Source: Aurantiacibacter odishensis (GTDB lineage: Bacteria; Pseudomonadota; Alphaproteobacteria; Sphingomonadales; Sphingomonadaceae). From it: DNA of 64,000 nucleotides. The stretch covers positions 1 through 64,000 of the forward strand of contig NZ_QYOS01000020.1 in NCBI RefSeq assembly GCF_003605195.1. The letters are read 5' to 3'. Positions 35,714 through 44,985 of the stretch are shown one piece after another (the first letter of the stretch is position 1; every line of letters starts with the position of its first letter). Under the pieces are notes generated by a model. The model saw only the letters and a program-made list of their open reading frames with translations, was not told where the DNA came from and searched no databases. The position numbers were made by a program, and so were the translations under genes.

Positions 35714-36520
35714 ATGCTTCGCAAGACCATGATCGCGCTTTCGGGCGCTGCCGCTCTGACGCTTCTGTCCACGCCCACGCTGGCGCAGGATGAGATGGGC
35801 CAGGATGAATTCGCCGCCATTGCCGCCATGTTCGAAGTCGAGCCGCTGACTGCGGAGCAGGAGGCGCGGCTCCCGCTGGCCACGCAGATCGTCGGCAGGG
35901 TGCTGCCGGAAGGGGCGATGATGGAAGTCATGGGCTCCATGTTCGAGCGGACGCTGGGTCCAGTCATGGCAATGGCAAACGAGGATACCGGGGCAGCTTT
36001 GACAGGCGCACTGGGCTATTCCGCCGACGAGTTGGCCGTGAGCAACGAAACCAGCGCCGAAATCCTCGCCATCGTCGATCCCGCCTGGCGAGAGCGCAAT
36101 GCGGCGATCACCAACGTGACGCAGGCGATGATGGCCGACATGATGACGCAGATGGAACCCATCGTGCGCGATGTCATGGCAGAGCTTTACGCCATCTATT
36201 TCACCGAGAGCGAACTCGTCGATATCGACGCCTTCTTCTCCACGCCCAGCGGCCTGCGCTACGCCCGCGAATCCTATGCCATGGCAGGCGATCCCCGGAT
36301 CATGTCGGCCATGTTCTCCAATCCCGAAATCATGTTCGGCATGGTGAACGAGATGCCCGCGAAAATGGAGCAGGCGCTGGCCGATGTTCCTGCCGCTCGC
36401 GGTTTCGACGAACTCTCGTCGGCCGAACAGGCGCGGGTGATGGCGCTGACGGGCCTCTCCAAGGCCGAACTGCGCGACGGCATGGCCGCTGCTGCACAGA
36501 TGCACGAAGGAGGTATGTAG
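35714..36520 (+). CDS. DUF2059 domain protein, secreted
   Basis: A 268-residue protein with a cleavable signal peptide (MLRKTMIALSGAAALTLLSTPTLAQ). The C-terminal half, about 145-205, matches the DUF2059 pattern: EPIVRDVMAELYAIYFTESELVDIDAFFSTPSGLRY. Function is unknown. A first DUF2059-like, Met-rich segment lies at about 45-110. It is 16 bp after the phosphomannomutase gene, so possibly one transcript. The 168-bp gap after it (36521-36688) shows no gene. Confidence 0.8.
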   Translation: MLRKTMIALSGAAALTLLSTPTLAQDEMGQDEFAAIAAMFEVEPLTAEQEARLPLATQIVGRVLPEGAMMEVMGSMFERTLGPVMAMANEDTGAALTGALGYSADELAVSNETSAEILAIVDPAWRERNAAITNVTQAMMADMMTQMEPIVRDVMAELYAIYFTESELVDIDAFFSTPSGLRYARESYAMAGDPRIMSAMFSNPEIMFGMVNEMPAKMEQALADVPAARGFDELSSAEQARVMALTGLSKAELRDGMAAAAQMHEGGM

Positions 36521-36688
36521 CAGCGAAACGTATCGCCGGCGCGAGCGATTGTCTGGGGCCCGTCGTTCCCCGACACAGCCCTCAATGGCTCTTGAGCAAA
36601 GAGAGTTCCCGCGAATACAGTGCCTTGTGCCTGCGGCTCGACAAGCGATGAAAATAAGTCATACTTTCGCCAGTTCCGGGGGGAATCG

Positions 36689-38044
36689 ATGGCGACAACA
36701 GCACCGGCAGGCTTCAGCCTCGTATTGACTGAGAACAAGCTGCTACGGCTGCTAACTCTCCTGCTGTTTTACTTTACGCAGGGCTTTCCCGTCGGACTGT
36801 TTTTTTATGCCGTGCCGACCTGGATGGCCGCGAACGGCAGCGGAACGGCGGAGATTGCTTCGGTCGTCGGCATCTCGGCGCTTCCCTGGTCGCTCAAGAT
36901 TATCAATGGCTTCCTCATCGATCGCTACACCTTTCTGCCGATGGGCAGGCGGCGCGTGTGGATCATCGGAGCGCAAGGCTGCATCGTCCTCGCCTTGCTG
37001 GCAGGCGCGGTGGCCTATCCGGAGGCGAGCGACGTCATACTGCTCTCGGTGCTGGGCTTTGCCGCCAATGCCGCGGTCACGTTCCAGGACGTGGGGATAG
37101 ACAGCCTTGCCGTGGACATCATGCCAGAGGAAGAGCGTGCCCACGCAGGCGGCGTCATGGGCGGTGCGCAGCTGATCGGTATTGCCGCGACCACGGCGGC
37201 AGGCGGCTGGCTGCTCGCCAATTACGGCATCGCGGTGTGCCTGATGATCGGGGCGATCATACCCGGCTTGGTCATGCTTTACGGCATTGTCATCAAAGAA
37301 CGGCCGGGCGAACGGCACCTGCCGTGGACCGATGGCAAGAGCCATCCGCGCAATCTCGATATCCAGGTGGAGGCATGGTGGCCGCTGCTGAAGAACTCGT
37401 TTCGCGCCATCGTCATGCCGCTCAGCTTGCTGTTCGTACCGCTGATCCTTGCGCGCGCCGTTCCGTGGGGCGGGTTCGAGGCTTTCCATCCGGTGCTGTT
37501 CCAGGAAACCGGCGGCTGGAAGCTGACCGAATACACCAGCTTCATCTCGACCCTTGGCTTCGTCAGCGGCGTGACGGGCCTCGTCGTGGGGGGATGGCTT
37601 ACCGAGAAGATCGGGGCGCAGCGCACGCTGATCTTCTGCCTGGTGATCGGGATCGTCGCGATGGCGGCGATGGGATTTGCGCAGCCTTACTGGTCGAATC
37701 CGCGGGTGCTCGTTGCCTTCATGGTGACGATGGACATGATGCAGATTTTCTATTTCATCGCTGGCATCACGATGGCCATGCGGTTGTGCAGTCCTGCGGT
37801 CGCGGCAACGCAATTCACGATCTACATGGCGAGCGGCAATTTCGGTAGACCGATGGGCGCGTGGCTGGCGGCGGAAACAGCAGGCGCAGGTAATCCGCAA
37901 CTGTTCTACTGGTCACTTGCTGCTTTCTGGGCGGTGGTGCTGGCAATCGCATTGAAAGTGACATTCCCCGGAGAGAACCGGGCGCAGCACGAAGTGGCGG
38001 AAGGCCTGCCGCAGGGCGAAGGGCCTTCACCCCGCGTCAACTAG
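36689..38044 (+). CDS. MFS permease, AmpG-like
   Basis: A 451-residue inner-membrane permease with about 12 hydrophobic segments. The layout and motifs (YFTQGFPVGLFFYAVPTWM near the start; IDRYTFLPMGRRRVWI; VTFQDVGIDSLAVDIM; FYFIAGITMAMRL) resemble AmpG/PAT-type major facilitators, which import muropeptides or acetyl-CoA-like solutes. AmpG identity is a guess; the substrate is not settled. The start at 36689 follows GGGGGAATCG. It is 45 bp upstream of the DEXH helicase gene. Confidence 0.75.
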   Translation: MATTAPAGFSLVLTENKLLRLLTLLLFYFTQGFPVGLFFYAVPTWMAANGSGTAEIASVVGISALPWSLKIINGFLIDRYTFLPMGRRRVWIIGAQGCIVLALLAGAVAYPEASDVILLSVLGFAANAAVTFQDVGIDSLAVDIMPEEERAHAGGVMGGAQLIGIAATTAAGGWLLANYGIAVCLMIGAIIPGLVMLYGIVIKERPGERHLPWTDGKSHPRNLDIQVEAWWPLLKNSFRAIVMPLSLLFVPLILARAVPWGGFEAFHPVLFQETGGWKLTEYTSFISTLGFVSGVTGLVVGGWLTEKIGAQRTLIFCLVIGIVAMAAMGFAQPYWSNPRVLVAFMVTMDMMQIFYFIAGITMAMRLCSPAVAATQFTIYMASGNFGRPMGAWLAAETAGAGNPQLFYWSLAAFWAVVLAIALKVTFPGENRAQHEVAEGLPQGEGPSPRVN

Positions 38045-38089
38045 GGCGCTTGACGGAACCGCGGCGGCAGGCGAACGCTTTTCCCTGCA

Positions 38090-40549
38090 GTGACAGACGC
38101 GGCCATCCCCCAGGAAATCAGCGAATGGTTCGCCAGCCGCGACTGGCGCGTGCGGCGGCACCAGGCCGACATGCTGGCGGCTGCGGACGCGGGCCAGCAC
38201 GCGATGCTGGTGGCCGATACCGGGGCGGGCAAGACGCTGGCGGGCTTCCTCCCGACGCTTGCGGACTTCTGCCCCTCACGCATTGACGACGGAAAGCCGC
38301 CCGAGGGGCTGCACACGCTTTACGTTTCGCCGCTGAAGGCCTTGGCGCACGACGTGCAGCGCAACCTCGTCACCCCGGTGGAGGAAATGGGCCTTGGCCT
38401 GCGGATAGAGACGCGCAGCGGCGATACCCCGTCCGACCGCAAGAAACGCCAGCGCACCCGTCCGCCCAACGTGCTGCTGACCACGCCCGAGAGCCTTTCG
38501 CTACTCCTCAGTTATGAAGACAGCTTCACCCTGTTCGCGGGGCTCAAACGCGTGGTGGTCGACGAGATTCACGCCTTCGCGACCCAGAAGCGCGGCGACC
38601 TGCTGGCGCTGGCGCTTTCCCGCCTGCAGGCGATAGCGCCCGGCATGCAGCGCGCCGCGCTCTCCGCCACGGTGGCCGACCCGGAAGGCTACCGCGCGTG
38701 GATCGCGCCGTGGGGCGACATCGACAGCGTCGAGCTGGTGCAGGGCGAGAAGGGCGCAGAACCGCAGGTGGAAATCCTGCTGCCGGAGGAAGAGCGCGTG
38801 CCGTGGGGCGGCCACGCGGCCACGTGGTCCATCCCGCAATTGTACGAGCGAATCCGGGCGAACAACACAACGTTAGTCTTCACCAACACCCGCTTTCTCG
38901 CCGAGTACATCTTCCAGAACCTGTGGGACGCGAACGAGGACAACCTGCCCATCGGCATCCACCACGGATCCTTGTCGAAAGAGGCGCGCCGCAAGGTGGA
39001 GGGGGCGATGGCGCGCGGCGAATTGCGCGCGCTGGTGTGCACGGCCAGCCTCGATCTCGGCGTCGACTGGGGCGATATCGACATGGTGGTGCAGATGGGC
39101 GCGCCCAAGGGCTCCAGTCGCCTGCTCCAGCGCATAGGCCGCGCCAACCACCGGCTCGACCAACCCAGCCGCGCGCTGCTGGTGCCGGGCAACCGTTTCG
39201 AGTTCCTCGAGGCGACCGCAGCGATGCAGGCGGTGGACGAAGGCCAGCGCGACGGCGAGGACTTCCGCCCCGGCGGGCTCGACGTGCTGGCCCAGCACGT
39301 GATGGCCTGCGCCTGCGCCGCCCCCTTCCGCGAGGACGAATTGCTGGCCGAGATCCGATCCTGCTGGCCCTATGCCATGATCGACGCGGAACAGTTCGGC
39401 CGCGTGCTCGAATTCGTCGCCACCGGCGGTTACGCGCTCAAAGCCTACGACAAATTCAAGCGCATCACGCGCGATCGTGAAGGCGTGTGGCGGCTCACCC
39501 ATCCCGAGCAGGCGTACCGCCACCGCATGAACGCCGGTATCATCGTCGATTCCGAGATGCTGGAAGTGCGCTTCCGCAATGGCCGCTCGCTGGGGAAGGT
39601 GGAGGAACGCTTCGCCGCCTCGCTCCGCCCCGGCGACACGTTCCAGTTCGCAGGCGTGAACGTGGAAGTGGAGCAGCTGAAGGACATGGAGCTGATCGTG
39701 CGCGCCAGTTCGAAGTCCGCGATGATCCCCAGCTACGGCGGCCTGCGCCTGCCGCTCACCACCCATCTGGCAGACCGCGTACGCGCGCTGTTGGTGGACA
39801 GGGCGGGCTGGGCGCGCTTCCCCGACGACGTGCGCGAATGGCTGGAAGTGCAGGACTGGCGCAGCCATCTGCCGGGACCGGACAACCTGCTGGTGGAGAG
39901 CTTTCCCCACGCCAAGCGGCATTACACCGTCTATTACACATTCACCGGCTGGAACGCGAACCAGTCGCTCGGCATGCTCATCACCGCACGGATGGAGGCG
40001 ATGGGCCTGATGCCGGGCGGTTTCGTGGCCAACGACTATTCGCTGGCGGTCTGGGGGCTGAAGCCGGTGGAGGACCCGCGCCCCCTGCTGTCTCCCGATA
40101 TCCTGACCGAGGAATTCATCGACTGGGTGCAGGATTCGCACCTGTTGCGCCGCGCTTTCCGCGAAGTGGCGGTGATCGGCGGACTGGTGGAGCGGCAGCA
40201 TCCCGGCAAGCGCAAGAGCGGGCGGCAGGTGACCTTCAGCACGGACCTTATCTACGACGTGCTGCGCAAGTACGAGCCCGACCACGTGCTGATCGAAGCC
40301 GCTTGGGCCGATGCCCGCGCCCGCATGACCGACATCGGGCGGCTGGGCGACCTGCTGGATACCGCCGCCGAACGGCTCGATCACGTTAAGCTCGACCGCG
40401 TCAGCCCGCTGGCCGTGCCGGTGATGGTGATGATCGGGCGCGAAAGCGTGCCACAGGGCGCGCAGGACGACGAACTGCTGCTGGAAGCGGAGACCCTGGC
40501 GGGCGCGGCAATGCGGGTGGACGGACTGCCGGAGGGGCTGGAGGACTAA
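38090..40549 (+). CDS. Ligase-associated DEXH-box helicase (Lhr-like)
   Basis: ATP-dependent helicase of the Lhr core family, usually found with an ATP-dependent DNA ligase, an exonuclease and a phosphatase in DNA repair. The 819-residue product has Walker A ADTGAGKTLAGF at about 42-53, motif II DEIH near 158-161, SATVADPEGY, helicase C-terminal VCTASLDLGVDWGDID and QRIGRANH near 342-349, then a DUF4969-type C-terminal region. The partner genes are not adjacent here: the next gene is convergent and unrelated. The GTG start follows weak Shine-Dalgarno bases. Confidence 0.92.
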   Translation: MTDAAIPQEISEWFASRDWRVRRHQADMLAAADAGQHAMLVADTGAGKTLAGFLPTLADFCPSRIDDGKPPEGLHTLYVSPLKALAHDVQRNLVTPVEEMGLGLRIETRSGDTPSDRKKRQRTRPPNVLLTTPESLSLLLSYEDSFTLFAGLKRVVVDEIHAFATQKRGDLLALALSRLQAIAPGMQRAALSATVADPEGYRAWIAPWGDIDSVELVQGEKGAEPQVEILLPEEERVPWGGHAATWSIPQLYERIRANNTTLVFTNTRFLAEYIFQNLWDANEDNLPIGIHHGSLSKEARRKVEGAMARGELRALVCTASLDLGVDWGDIDMVVQMGAPKGSSRLLQRIGRANHRLDQPSRALLVPGNRFEFLEATAAMQAVDEGQRDGEDFRPGGLDVLAQHVMACACAAPFREDELLAEIRSCWPYAMIDAEQFGRVLEFVATGGYALKAYDKFKRITRDREGVWRLTHPEQAYRHRMNAGIIVDSEMLEVRFRNGRSLGKVEERFAASLRPGDTFQFAGVNVEVEQLKDMELIVRASSKSAMIPSYGGLRLPLTTHLADRVRALLVDRAGWARFPDDVREWLEVQDWRSHLPGPDNLLVESFPHAKRHYTVYYTFTGWNANQSLGMLITARMEAMGLMPGGFVANDYSLAVWGLKPVEDPRPLLSPDILTEEFIDWVQDSHLLRRAFREVAVIGGLVERQHPGKRKSGRQVTFSTDLIYDVLRKYEPDHVLIEAAWADARARMTDIGRLGDLLDTAAERLDHVKLDRVSPLAVPVMVMIGRESVPQGAQDDELLLEAETLAGAAMRVDGLPEGLED

Positions 40550-40553
40550 GGGT

Positions 40554-41264
40554 TCAGGTGGGGAGCCACTGCAGCGGCGCAGGTAGGTCGTCCGCCGAGT
40601 AATCGACCTGGAGGACACGACGATGCCCCTGCGATTTCGAGGCGGCGGAGGCGTGCAGGATCGGCGTTGCATAGCACCACACATCGCCTGCCTGCGCGAG
40701 GCAGACCGCCGTGCCGCAGCGCGCGACGACGCTGGTGATCTCGGCTTCCGGGATCAGCCCGAGCCGGTGCGACCCGGGTGCGATCATCAGCGGCGCATTG
40801 TTTTCGGTCACATCGTCAAGGTGTAGCCGCAGCGTGACCATGCGGGAAAGTAGCGGGAATGGCGGCTCGGCATGGTGGATACCCTGTTTCACCGTCCAGT
40901 TGCGAAAGCCCTGTGCAGGGGCGCGGGCCCGTAAGGCCACCGTGCGATCCTGATGCCACGCGAGCGACCAGTTGGCACCGGCAGTCTTGTCGAAAAGTAC
41001 GGCCCGCACGGGCCGGGCGCGTGCGCCCAGCTTCTCTCGGGCGATCGATCCCGCCTTCCCCTCGACTAAAAACGGGGCGAGCGGCGCCAGATCGGCAAAA
41101 CGATGTCCGGCGCGAGTGCTGCAGGCCTCCAGTGTCTGGGCAAGCTGAGCCAGATCATCGGAAATGGCATCGGAGTAGAGCTGTGTTCCAGCGGACTGAT
41201 AGTCGACGTGTTCGGGCACCATCATGCTGTGGAGCAGGTGTCGGAACGGCGCAACCGCGATCAA
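40554..41264 (-). CDS. Phytanoyl-CoA dioxygenase-family (2-oxoglutarate/Fe(II)) protein
   Basis: A 236-residue non-heme iron oxygenase-like protein. The iron site shows HxD in LAWHQDRTVAL near 101-107. The distal His and the 2-oxoglutarate Arg are probably in YATPILHASAASKSQGHRRVLQ near 200-222. Substrate unknown. The start is a TTG overlapping the upstream ExbD-like stop (TTGA); ATGs at 41225 and 41222 are alternatives giving a shorter protein. It ends a minus-strand run of ExbD-like genes and is 4 bp from the convergent helicase stop. Confidence 0.78.
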   Translation of the reverse strand: MIAVAPFRHLLHSMMVPEHVDYQSAGTQLYSDAISDDLAQLAQTLEACSTRAGHRFADLAPLAPFLVEGKAGSIAREKLGARARPVRAVLFDKTAGANWSLAWHQDRTVALRARAPAQGFRNWTVKQGIHHAEPPFPLLSRMVTLRLHLDDVTENNAPLMIAPGSHRLGLIPEAEITSVVARCGTAVCLAQAGDVWCYATPILHASAASKSQGHRRVLQVDYSADDLPAPLQWLPT

Positions 41265-41776
41265 TAGCCATAAGGCCAGCTACACGCCCGGTGCATAGCT
41301 GGCTGCGGATCGTTGTCGGGCTCTTCGTCCTCGTAGCGGCGATGGCGCCAGGTATCGGAGAAGATGAAGCAGGCGTCGATCAGGCCCTCTTGCCGCACGA
41401 TGTCCATCAGTGCCGTCGCATCGCCGTAGGAGGCATCTGGAGCAGGGGCGAAATGCAGCGCGGGCTGGGGCACTTCCTTCAGGGTCTGCGCCAGGTTTGC
41501 GCGAAGCTCTGCTTCGGTCACCGGGGTGTTGTTCCAGGTGTACTGGCCGTCCCGCGCGATGCTCAGCAGGTTTACCGGCGGGGAGAGCGGCGCGATCCCG
41601 ATCGGTTCGCCGGGAGTGGGCAGGTCTACCTCTATCGCGTGGGTCTTCAGGCCGTAGGTGCTCATGGCCAGGACGGCCACGATCAGCAGTACGCCGGCCA
41701 GCGGGACCAGCGACATGCTGGTGATCAGCGCGAATTCTTCGTCCTGAGCGCCGCCACGGCGCCACTTATTGCGCAT
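41261..41776 (-). CDS. ExbD/TolR-like protein lacking the membrane aspartate
   Basis: A 171-residue protein that looks like ExbD in size and layout: a short cytoplasmic N-terminus, one hydrophobic helix at about 17-38 (MSLVPLAGVLLIVAVLAM), and a periplasmic domain with LKTHAIEVDLPTPGE and TPVTEAELRANLAQTLKE. Typical ExbD/TolR proteins have TPLIDVLL at the helix start with an essential Asp for proton flow. Here the equivalent is VPLAGVLL, so the Asp is Gly. It overlaps the upstream exbD-like gene by 11 bp and the PhyH gene by 4 bp, so it is probably expressed but cannot work as a standard proton subunit. Confidence 0.75.
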   Translation of the reverse strand: MRNKWRRGGAQDEEFALITSMSLVPLAGVLLIVAVLAMSTYGLKTHAIEVDLPTPGEPIGIAPLSPPVNLLSIARDGQYTWNNTPVTEAELRANLAQTLKEVPQPALHFAPAPDASYGDATALMDIVRQEGLIDACFIFSDTWRHRRYEDEEPDNDPQPAMHRACSWPYGY

Positions 41777-42209
41777 CGAATTCCCGGTAGCGCTCGTTAC
41801 CGACGAAGGCGAACTTGTCGAGCTTGGCATCGGCCACGGCGTTGATCACGTTTACGCTTGCTGCGTAGCTGGCATTGGCCTCTGGCTCGAAACGGATCAG
41901 TGGCATTTCGGGCTGGACGGCCGCTGCGGCAAGGCGGGTGCCCAACTCGTCGCTGCTCACAGGCTCCCCGTTCCACAGCACCGCGCCATTCTGCTGCACC
42001 ACCAGGGCTACGCTTTCGTAGTCGGTTGCTGCACCGGGTATGGGGCCGGGCAGGTCCACGTCCAGCCGGTGGGCGGCGATGGGGATGGAGAGGATCAGCA
42101 TGACGAGGAGAACCAGCAGCACGTCGATCAGCGGCGTGATGTTCAGCGCGCTCATCGGTTCGGGCTGACGGTTGAAGCTGCGATCTAGCATCCACGAGCG
42201 AATGGCCAT
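41766..42209 (-). CDS. exbD: ExbD/TolR-family protein (third copy of the cluster)
   Basis: A 147-residue membrane protein: cytoplasmic MAIRSWMLDRSF start, one TM helix with the proton-carrying Asp intact (ALNITPLIDVLLVLLVMLIL, Asp29), then a periplasmic domain (HRLDVDLPGPIPG; VSSDELGTRLAAAA; ANASYAASVNVINAVADA; FAFVGNERYREFD). The C-terminal segment closely matches the second ExbD (FGFVGNEKYRSFG), suggesting recent duplication. ATG is preceded by AGGAGAACATC. It lies 155 bp beyond the terminator ending the tonB-exbB-exbD-exbD unit and is coupled to the next ExbD-like gene. Confidence 0.88.
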   Translation of the reverse strand: MAIRSWMLDRSFNRQPEPMSALNITPLIDVLLVLLVMLILSIPIAAHRLDVDLPGPIPGAATDYESVALVVQQNGAVLWNGEPVSSDELGTRLAAAAVQPEMPLIRFEPEANASYAASVNVINAVADAKLDKFAFVGNERYREFDAQ

Positions 42210-42311
42210 GATGTTCTCCTCAACCCGATTTATGTAACACAATAACATCACACAAAGGCCCGGTGGTCAAGGCTGGCGCTGGGGAGATGGTAATGCACGG
42301 AATGCGGGCAC

Positions 42312-42338
42312 AAAAAAGGGGCGAATCGCTCCGCCCCT
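42312..42338 (-). terminator. Rho-independent terminator of the tonB-exbB-exbD-exbD unit
   Basis: On the minus strand, AGGGGCG (42338-42332) pairs with CGCCCCT (42323-42317) around an 8-base loop. It runs straight into TTTTTT (42317-42312). It lies 27 bp after the second exbD stop and separates the canonical Ton genes from the extra ExbD-like pair. Confidence 0.85.
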
Positions 42339-42364
42339 GATTTGGTCAGCTTTTGGGTGAAGGA

Positions 42365-42799
42365 TTATTCCTTGCCGAAGCTGCGGTATTTCTCGTTGCC
42401 GACGAAGCCGAACTTGGTGACGCCGCTGGCCTTGATGATGTTGAGCACCTTTGCCGACAGGTCGTAGCTGGCATTCGCTTCCGGCTCGAACTGCAGTTCC
42501 GGCTCCACCGCGTAGGTCAGCGACTGCTGCAGGTTGCCAACCAGTTCGCCCTGGCTGATGGGGCTGGCGTTCCAGAGGATCTGGCCGTCCGGGGTCAGCA
42601 CGATCTTGTTCTTGATCGGGTCGACATCCGGGGTGTCCGGGTTGTTGGTGGGCGAGGGCAGATCGATGTTGATCGCGTGTGTCGCCACCGGGATGGTTAT
42701 GATGAACATGATGAGCAGCACGAGCAGGACGTCGATCAACGGCGTCATGTTCATGTCCATCATCGGTTCGCCATCATCGCTGCCGCCTGACATTGCCAT
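42365..42799 (-). CDS. exbD: Biopolymer transport protein ExbD (second copy)
   Basis: A 144-residue proton-channel subunit of the TonB system. The single TM helix keeps the essential Asp in DMNMTPLIDVLLVLLIMFII (Asp23). Periplasmic motifs are INIDLPSPTN, IVLTPDGQILWN, PISQGELVGNLQQ, QFEPEANASY and FGFVGNEKYRSF. It lies 51 bp after the first exbD and ends just before a rho-independent terminator. Confidence 0.93.
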   Translation of the reverse strand: MAMSGGSDDGEPMMDMNMTPLIDVLLVLLIMFIITIPVATHAINIDLPSPTNNPDTPDVDPIKNKIVLTPDGQILWNASPISQGELVGNLQQSLTYAVEPELQFEPEANASYDLSAKVLNIIKASGVTKFGFVGNEKYRSFGKE

Positions 42800-42850
42800 G
42801 GTAGCTTACTCCTTAAAGTCTATCGTCCGCGTCGTGACCGAAGGGCTGGA

Positions 42851-43387
<537 letters not shown>

Positions 43388-43420
43388 GTCTCTAGTCCTA
43401 TCTCAGAATTCGTATCTGGT

Positions 43421-43450
43421 GGCGGGCGCTCGCATGCGAAAGCGCCCGCC
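43421..43450 (-). promoter_or_regulatory. Intercistronic hairpin between exbB and exbD
   Basis: GGCGGGCGCT (43421-43430) and AGCGCCCGCC (43441-43450) form a perfect 10-bp stem with a 10-base loop. On the minus strand it lies after the exbB stop and before the exbD ribosome site, with no following U tract. It is more likely a stabilising or processing hairpin than a terminator, and could set the exbB:exbD ratio. Confidence 0.55.
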
Positions 43451-43473
43451 CCGGTTCTCTTGCGTCGCTTGCC

Positions 43474-44277
43474 TTAGGCCTTCGGGGCGTTCGGCGTGGT
43501 CGACGTGGCCGTGGCACCTGCCTTGGTGGTGGCGGGCTTGGCAGCGGCCGTCTTGCTGGCGGCGGCCGGGGCCAGGGCCGGCTTCACGGCGCCGTTCGAG
43601 GTGATGTTGGCCTGCAGATCGGTTGAGAAGCCCGAAAGCATCGACTGGATCTTGCGGTTGCGGCTCATCAGGTAGTTGTAGGCGAACACCGCGGGCACGG
43701 CCACGAGCAGACCGATAGCGGTCATGATCAGGGCCTCACCCACCGGGCCTGCAACCTTGTCGATCGAGGCCGAGCCGGACATGCCGATGTTGATGAGAGC
43801 GCGGTAGATACCGATCACGGTGCCGAGCAGGCCCACGAACGGTGCGGTTGCACCCACGGTGGCGAGGAACGGCAGGCCGCCGTTCAGCTTGGCCATGATG
43901 GCGCTTTCCGAACGGGCGAGGGTGCCGTGCAGCCAGTCATGCGATTCGAGGCTGTCGTGCATCTTGGCCGATTCGTCGCCGGCACGGATGCCGTCGTCGA
44001 CCAGCTGGCGCCATGCGCTGTTCTTGTCGAACTTGGTGGCACCTTCCTTGATGGAACCGGCGCGCCAGAAAGCGGCACGGTTGGTACGGTATTCCTTCAT
44101 CACCTTGTTCTGTTCGAAGATCTTGGTGAACAGGATGTAGAACGAACCGACCGACTGGATCACCAGGATGGCCAGAATCGACCAGGCGACGGGGCCGCCC
44201 TGTTCCATGGCTTCCATGAAGCCGAACTGCTGGGCTCCAACTTCGGCACCCGTCGGGGCGAGAATTTCGATAAGCAT
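43474..44277 (-). CDS. exbB: Biopolymer transport protein ExbB (MotA/TolQ/ExbB family)
   Basis: A 267-residue inner-membrane subunit that forms the proton channel with ExbD. TM1 is near residues 30-52 (GPVAWSILAILVIQSVGSFYIL). TM2 and TM3 are near 142-165 and 190-215 in the MotA/TolQ/ExbB domain (GLPFLATVGATAPFVGLLGTVIG and GEALIMTAIGLLVAVPAVFAYNY). The C-terminal about 45 residues are an Ala/Lys/Pro/Thr-rich tail of unknown role. It is 36 bp after tonB. Confidence 0.95.
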   Translation of the reverse strand: MLIEILAPTGAEVGAQQFGFMEAMEQGGPVAWSILAILVIQSVGSFYILFTKIFEQNKVMKEYRTNRAAFWRAGSIKEGATKFDKNSAWRQLVDDGIRAGDESAKMHDSLESHDWLHGTLARSESAIMAKLNGGLPFLATVGATAPFVGLLGTVIGIYRALINIGMSGSASIDKVAGPVGEALIMTAIGLLVAVPAVFAYNYLMSRNRKIQSMLSGFSTDLQANITSNGAVKPALAPAAASKTAAAKPATTKAGATATSTTPNAPKA

Positions 44278-44313
44278 GCGTTTGTGTCCTCTTCCTAGAG
44301 AATGTCTGTGTGA

Positions 44314-44985
44314 TCAGTTGATCTGGTAAACAATGTTGGTGGACCAGCTGCCCGTCGTCGGGTTGCCGGCATCGTTCAGGGCCGGGTTGAAGCGTGCGTA
44401 GCGCGTAATGTCAGAACACGCGGCTTCGTCCAGGATCGGATCGGCGGACCGCGTGACGCGGCATCCCGATACGCGGCCTTCGGCATCGATGGTTACCGAA
44501 ACACCGACCGTACCCTCGATTTCGCGGCGAAGGGCGCGCGACGGGTAGTTCTCGATGATACGACGGGTCCAGCGAGCCTGGCCGTCCGGCGTCGCCGGGC
44601 GCGCCTGCGAAGGCGGCGGCGGCGGGGGCGGTGCAGGCGGTGCCGCCGGGGCTGGCGGCGGAATACGCAGCGCGGGCGGAGCCGGCGGCGGAATGTTCGC
44701 CTGTGTCCGGATCGGCGGCGGTGCCGGCGAAATGTTCATCGGCGGAGGCGGCGCAACCGGCGGCGGCGGCGCAACTTCCTGCTCGGGCGGGGGTGGCGGT
44801 GGCTCCTCCTCCGGCTCCGGCACTTCTTCCTCAATGTCCACGGTGGTCACTCGCTCAGCGATTTCCTTCACCGCCGACATGGCGAGTCCGGAAATGAGCA
44901 AATAGCCCACTGCCACGTGGATGAGGGCAACGATGACAATCGAGATTACTCGACTGCCGCTCATTTCTTGGTCAGCGTAAGCCAT
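44314..44985 (-). CDS. tonB: TonB-family energy-transducing protein
   Basis: A 223-residue protein that spans the periplasm and energises outer-membrane TonB-dependent receptors. The N-terminal TM anchor is at about 13-33 (VISIVIVALIHVAVGYLLISG). An acidic/Pro-rich spacer follows from about 55 to 140, with PEPEEE, repeated Pro runs, and Pro-Ala-rich repeats. The C-terminal TonB domain from about 140 contains NYPSRALRREIEGTVGVSV, CRVTRSADPILDEAAC and ARFNPALNDAGNP. It is the first gene of the tonB-exbB-exbD-exbD unit. Confidence 0.94.
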   Translation of the reverse strand: MAYADQEMSGSRVISIVIVALIHVAVGYLLISGLAMSAVKEIAERVTTVDIEEEVPEPEEEPPPPPPEQEVAPPPPVAPPPPMNISPAPPPIRTQANIPPPAPPALRIPPPAPAAPPAPPPPPPPSQARPATPDGQARWTRRIIENYPSRALRREIEGTVGVSVTIDAEGRVSGCRVTRSADPILDEAACSDITRYARFNPALNDAGNPTTGSWSTNIVYQIN

